In this document: in pieces, positions 13,524 through 15,023 of the stretch
Numbering within the stretch: the stretch's first letter is position 1
Layout of the letters: the number at the start of each line of letters is the position of its first letter
Assembly: GCA_027031145.1 (NCBI GenBank)
Contig: JALVEG010000120.1
Location: 1 to 15,023 of the forward strand
Origin: Saprospiraceae bacterium
GTDB lineage: Bacteria > Bacteroidota > Bacteroidia > Chitinophagales > Saprospiraceae
Direction: 5' to 3'
Length of the DNA stretch: 15,023 nucleotides
Notes under the pieces: generated by a model
The model's database searches: none
Seen by the model: only the letters and a program-made list of their open reading frames with translations
What the model was told of the DNA's origin: nothing
Made by a program: the position numbers and the translations under genes

Positions 13524-14468
13524 ATGAAAGATTTTTATAACAGGTTCAATCTGTGGATTCCAAGTCCAATACAAAAGATCAATTATAATAAATATCCTGA
13601 TTACGAAATTTATGTCAAAAGAGATGATCTGATCCACCATGATATTTCAGGTAATAAATTCAGAAAATTAAAGTATAATCTTATTGAATTTTACAGGAAA
13701 AAAGCTAAAAGTATTATTGCTTTTGGAGGAGCTTTTTCCAATTTGCTTTATACCCTTTCAGTTATCAGTAAGGAAATGAATATTCCCACTACTTTTTTTA
13801 TAAGGGGAGATGGTTATGATGAGAATAATCCTACTTTGAAATTTATAAAAAAGAATGGTGTTAAAATGGTTTTTATGTCAAGGGCGGCATTTAAAAATAT
13901 CAGAAAGCAGGAGTTTTTAGTACAATTGCAATCACAATATCCTGATGCATATATCATACCGGAAGGCGGATCAAATAATCTTGCAGTTCCCGGATCAGGA
14001 GAGATTGTTGATGAAATAATCGAACAATTAGGGCATTCTCCCGATTATATTATTATGGATTTGGGCACGGGAGGTACATTTGCCGGAGTACTTGATAAAT
14101 TACCTGATGAGACCAAATTAATAGGTATGGCTGCCATAAAAGGTGTGGATTGGAACAAAACACTTGCACAAATATATGATGGAGATAATAGTTTTATGAA
14201 AAGGACAAACTGGAGAATCTTGGAAAACTATCATTTTGGAGGATTTGCAAAATTCAATAATAAATTAATTGATTTTATAAATAACTATAAATCTAAATAC
14301 GGGATACCTTTAGAACCTATATATTCCGGAAAAATGGTTTTTGGTTTTCATGATTTATTGGAAAAAGGATTTTTTGATCCCGGTTCAAAAATAGTATGGG
14401 TACACGGAGGAGGATTGCAGGGAATAAAAGGGTTTAATTACTTGAATGGGGATGTGATTTGTTTTTGA
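13524..14468 (+). CDS. PLP-dependent 1-aminocyclopropane-1-carboxylate deaminase/D-cysteine desulfhydrase family protein
   Basis: The 314-residue product is a fold-type II (tryptophan synthase beta-like) PLP enzyme. Visible features are VKRDDLIHHDISGNKFRKL (residues 31-49), where Lys45 in SGNKFRKL is the lysine that forms the Schiff base with PLP; FGGAFSNLLY (67-76), with the Ser72/Asn73 cofactor and substrate loop; PEGGSNNLAV (146-155); and the GTGGT phosphate-binding loop (181-185). Related enzymes deaminate ACC or release H2S from D-cysteine. Catalytic residues separating the two activities are not decisive by eye, and in non-plant-associated Bacteroidota the D-cysteine or an unknown amino-acid role is more likely (inference). 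Length is slightly short of the usual 325-340. The gene is transcribed alone, with a promoter-like element only 4 nt before the ATG. Confidence 0.88.
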   Translation: MKDFYNRFNLWIPSPIQKINYNKYPDYEIYVKRDDLIHHDISGNKFRKLKYNLIEFYRKKAKSIIAFGGAFSNLLYTLSVISKEMNIPTTFFIRGDGYDENNPTLKFIKKNGVKMVFMSRAAFKNIRKQEFLVQLQSQYPDAYIIPEGGSNNLAVPGSGEIVDEIIEQLGHSPDYIIMDLGTGGTFAGVLDKLPDETKLIGMAAIKGVDWNKTLAQIYDGDNSFMKRTNWRILENYHFGGFAKFNNKLIDFINNYKSKYGIPLEPIYSGKMVFGFHDLLEKGFFDPGSKIVWVHGGGLQGIKGFNYLNGDVICF

Positions 14469-14535
14469 TTTTGTTCCTTGTTATTAAGCCCTGCCGGTTG
14501 GACTGTTAAATTTATTTGCCAGGAAACATTGCTGG

Positions 14536-14575
14536 TTTTGATGTTTTGATGTTTGGAGGTTCGGAAGTTCGGAAG
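14536..14575 (+). repeat. Two adjacent octamer duplications
   Basis: TTTTGATG occurs twice in a row (14536-14551), and after 8 bases TTCGGAAG occurs twice in a row (14560-14575), followed by a TTTTGGA variant. This is short tandem repetition in non-coding DNA, likely from replication slippage. Confidence 0.8.
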
Positions 14576-14694
14576 TTTTGGATAACCTACGTTAGAACTT
14601 CGGTGATTAAAAATGATGGAATGCTGGAAGTGTTTTTTTGTTAGAATATGCGAAAATAGGTGTACAAATTTACATGGTACAATAACTGGACATC

Positions 14695-14716
14695 TTGATG
14701 AAATAAATTTCGTCAA
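14695..14716. promoter_or_regulatory. Imperfect palindrome, possible operator
   Basis: TTGATGAAAT (14695-14704) and ATTTCGTCAA (14707-14716) are reverse complements except at one position (a G-T pair in RNA), with a 2-nt centre. Size and symmetry suit a dimeric regulator site, but it lies about 125 bases from the lipoprotein promoter and nothing else supports the idea. Confidence 0.3.
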
Positions 14717-14840
14717 CCAATTATTTTCGTGTTGAAAAAAACGGAATGTAATTGCTAGAAAACAACCATAATTATAAATATCATATAAAAAAATATTTGA
14801 TTTTATCGAAAACAGATAATTTTGATAGGGATAATTGGTG

Positions 14841-14848
14841 TAACTTTG
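14841..14848 (+). promoter_or_regulatory. TAnnTTTG -7 element of the lipoprotein gene
   Basis: TAACTTTG is an exact TAnnTTTG match, ending 5 nt before the ATG at 14854. A TTTG at 14821-14824 lies 16 nt upstream, shorter than the 18-20 nt seen at other promoters here. Confidence 0.5.
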
Positions 14849-14853
14849 TAGAT

Positions 14854-15023
14854 ATGAAAATATTTGGATATATATTATTTTTGTTTGGGTTATTGCTAAT
14901 ACTAACCGCATGTCCTCCCGATCCGGACATCAAAACCTGTCCTCCATTCTGCGATCCAATAGATACATCGGATACAACCAAACCACAGTTGCCTTATGAT
15001 TTACTATGGCAAGTACCATTGTT
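14854..15023 (+). CDS. Lipoprotein, N-terminal part (3' end outside the window)
   Basis: From the ATG at 14854 the frame stays open to the window edge, giving 56 full codons. It begins MKIFGYILFLFGLLLILTAC, a lipoprotein signal peptide with lipobox LTAC and lipidated Cys20. The mature start is rich in Pro, Cys, Asp and Thr (PPDPDIKTCPPFCDPIDTSD), then SDTTKPQLPYDLLWQVPL. Two further cysteines (residues 28 and 32) could form a disulfide in the periplasm. The low-complexity linker followed by LPYDLLWQVPL resembles Bacteroidota surface lipoproteins that continue into a beta-propeller or LamG-like domain, but too little is visible to assign a family. Confidence 0.75.
   Translation, partial: MKIFGYILFLFGLLLILTACPPDPDIKTCPPFCDPIDTSDTTKPQLPYDLLWQVPL

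Larger units (their letters stand above)
14469..14853. other. Intergenic region without a gene
   Basis: About 385 bases lie between the deaminase-like gene and the lipoprotein gene. I see no credible coding frame: open frames here lack start context, domains and composition typical of genes. Contents are two short octamer tandem repeats (14536-14575), an imperfect palindrome (14695-14716) and the lipoprotein promoter element (14841-14848). No good hairpin terminator for the deaminase-like gene is evident. Confidence 0.7.

Noticed and set aside
13239..14468. Genomic island or defence system around the deaminase-like gene
   Set aside because: No integrase, transposase, nuclease or toxin genes are present, and base composition matches the flanking housekeeping genes. 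Only a non-coding inverted repeat is present.
14438..14911. Minus-strand open frame of 157 codons
   Set aside because: It overlaps the deaminase-like 3' end, the octamer repeats and the lipoprotein start, has no recognisable domain, and its composition reflects the AT-rich non-coding DNA.

Overview
The window reads as a chromosomal stretch of a member of the Bacteroidota. The evidence is low G+C coding DNA (an eye estimate of about one third G+C), near absence of Shine-Dalgarno sequences, promoter-like TTTG / TAnnTTTG elements instead of sigma-70 boxes, a DUF4837-type lipoprotein, an OmpA-domain protein with TPR and PD40 repeats, an ExbB/ExbD cluster with two ExbD copies, and a ribosomal protein S1 with a C-terminal helix-hairpin-helix tail. 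I cannot name the genus.

Layout. The left edge (3-344) is the 3' end of an endonuclease/exonuclease/phosphatase-family gene. It converges, with an 11-base overlap, on a two-gene minus-strand unit: an aspartoacylase/succinylglutamate desuccinylase-like zinc enzyme, then a small acidic protein of unknown function. Divergent from that unit is ruvA. Its stop codon is followed with no gap by five 45-bp GC-rich tandem repeats. Next comes a 639-residue secreted TPR-PD40-OmpA protein resembling the type IX secretion component PorE. A convergent minus-strand pair follows (group 4-type glycosyltransferase and DUF4837 lipoprotein), then a minus-strand TatD-family nuclease/hydrolase.

The interval 7811-8268 holds the TatD promoter, a 105-106-bp MITE-like element with perfect 19-bp inverted ends and an 8-9-bp target duplication, and the promoter of a tRNA-Ser(GGA). 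After the tRNA comes a compact plus-strand operon: exbB, a four-helix membrane protein of unknown function, exbD, exbD, closed by a strong hairpin terminator. rpsA (protein S1, six S1 domains plus HhH) has the best promoter in the window, a leader hairpin and its own terminator. Then come a 92-nt perfect-armed inverted repeat, a PLP-dependent ACC deaminase/D-cysteine desulfhydrase-like gene, about 385 bases without a gene, and the 5' end of a lipoprotein gene cut by the window edge.

Most genes are housekeeping (ruvA, tatD, tRNA, rpsA) or envelope functions (Exb energisation, OmpA-type peptidoglycan-linked protein, lipoproteins, glycosyltransferase). I see no defence island, phage, CRISPR array or clearly new multi-gene system. 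The most unusual content is the repeat tract behind ruvA, the two long inverted-repeat elements, the extra membrane protein within the Exb operon, and the S1 C-terminal fusion.
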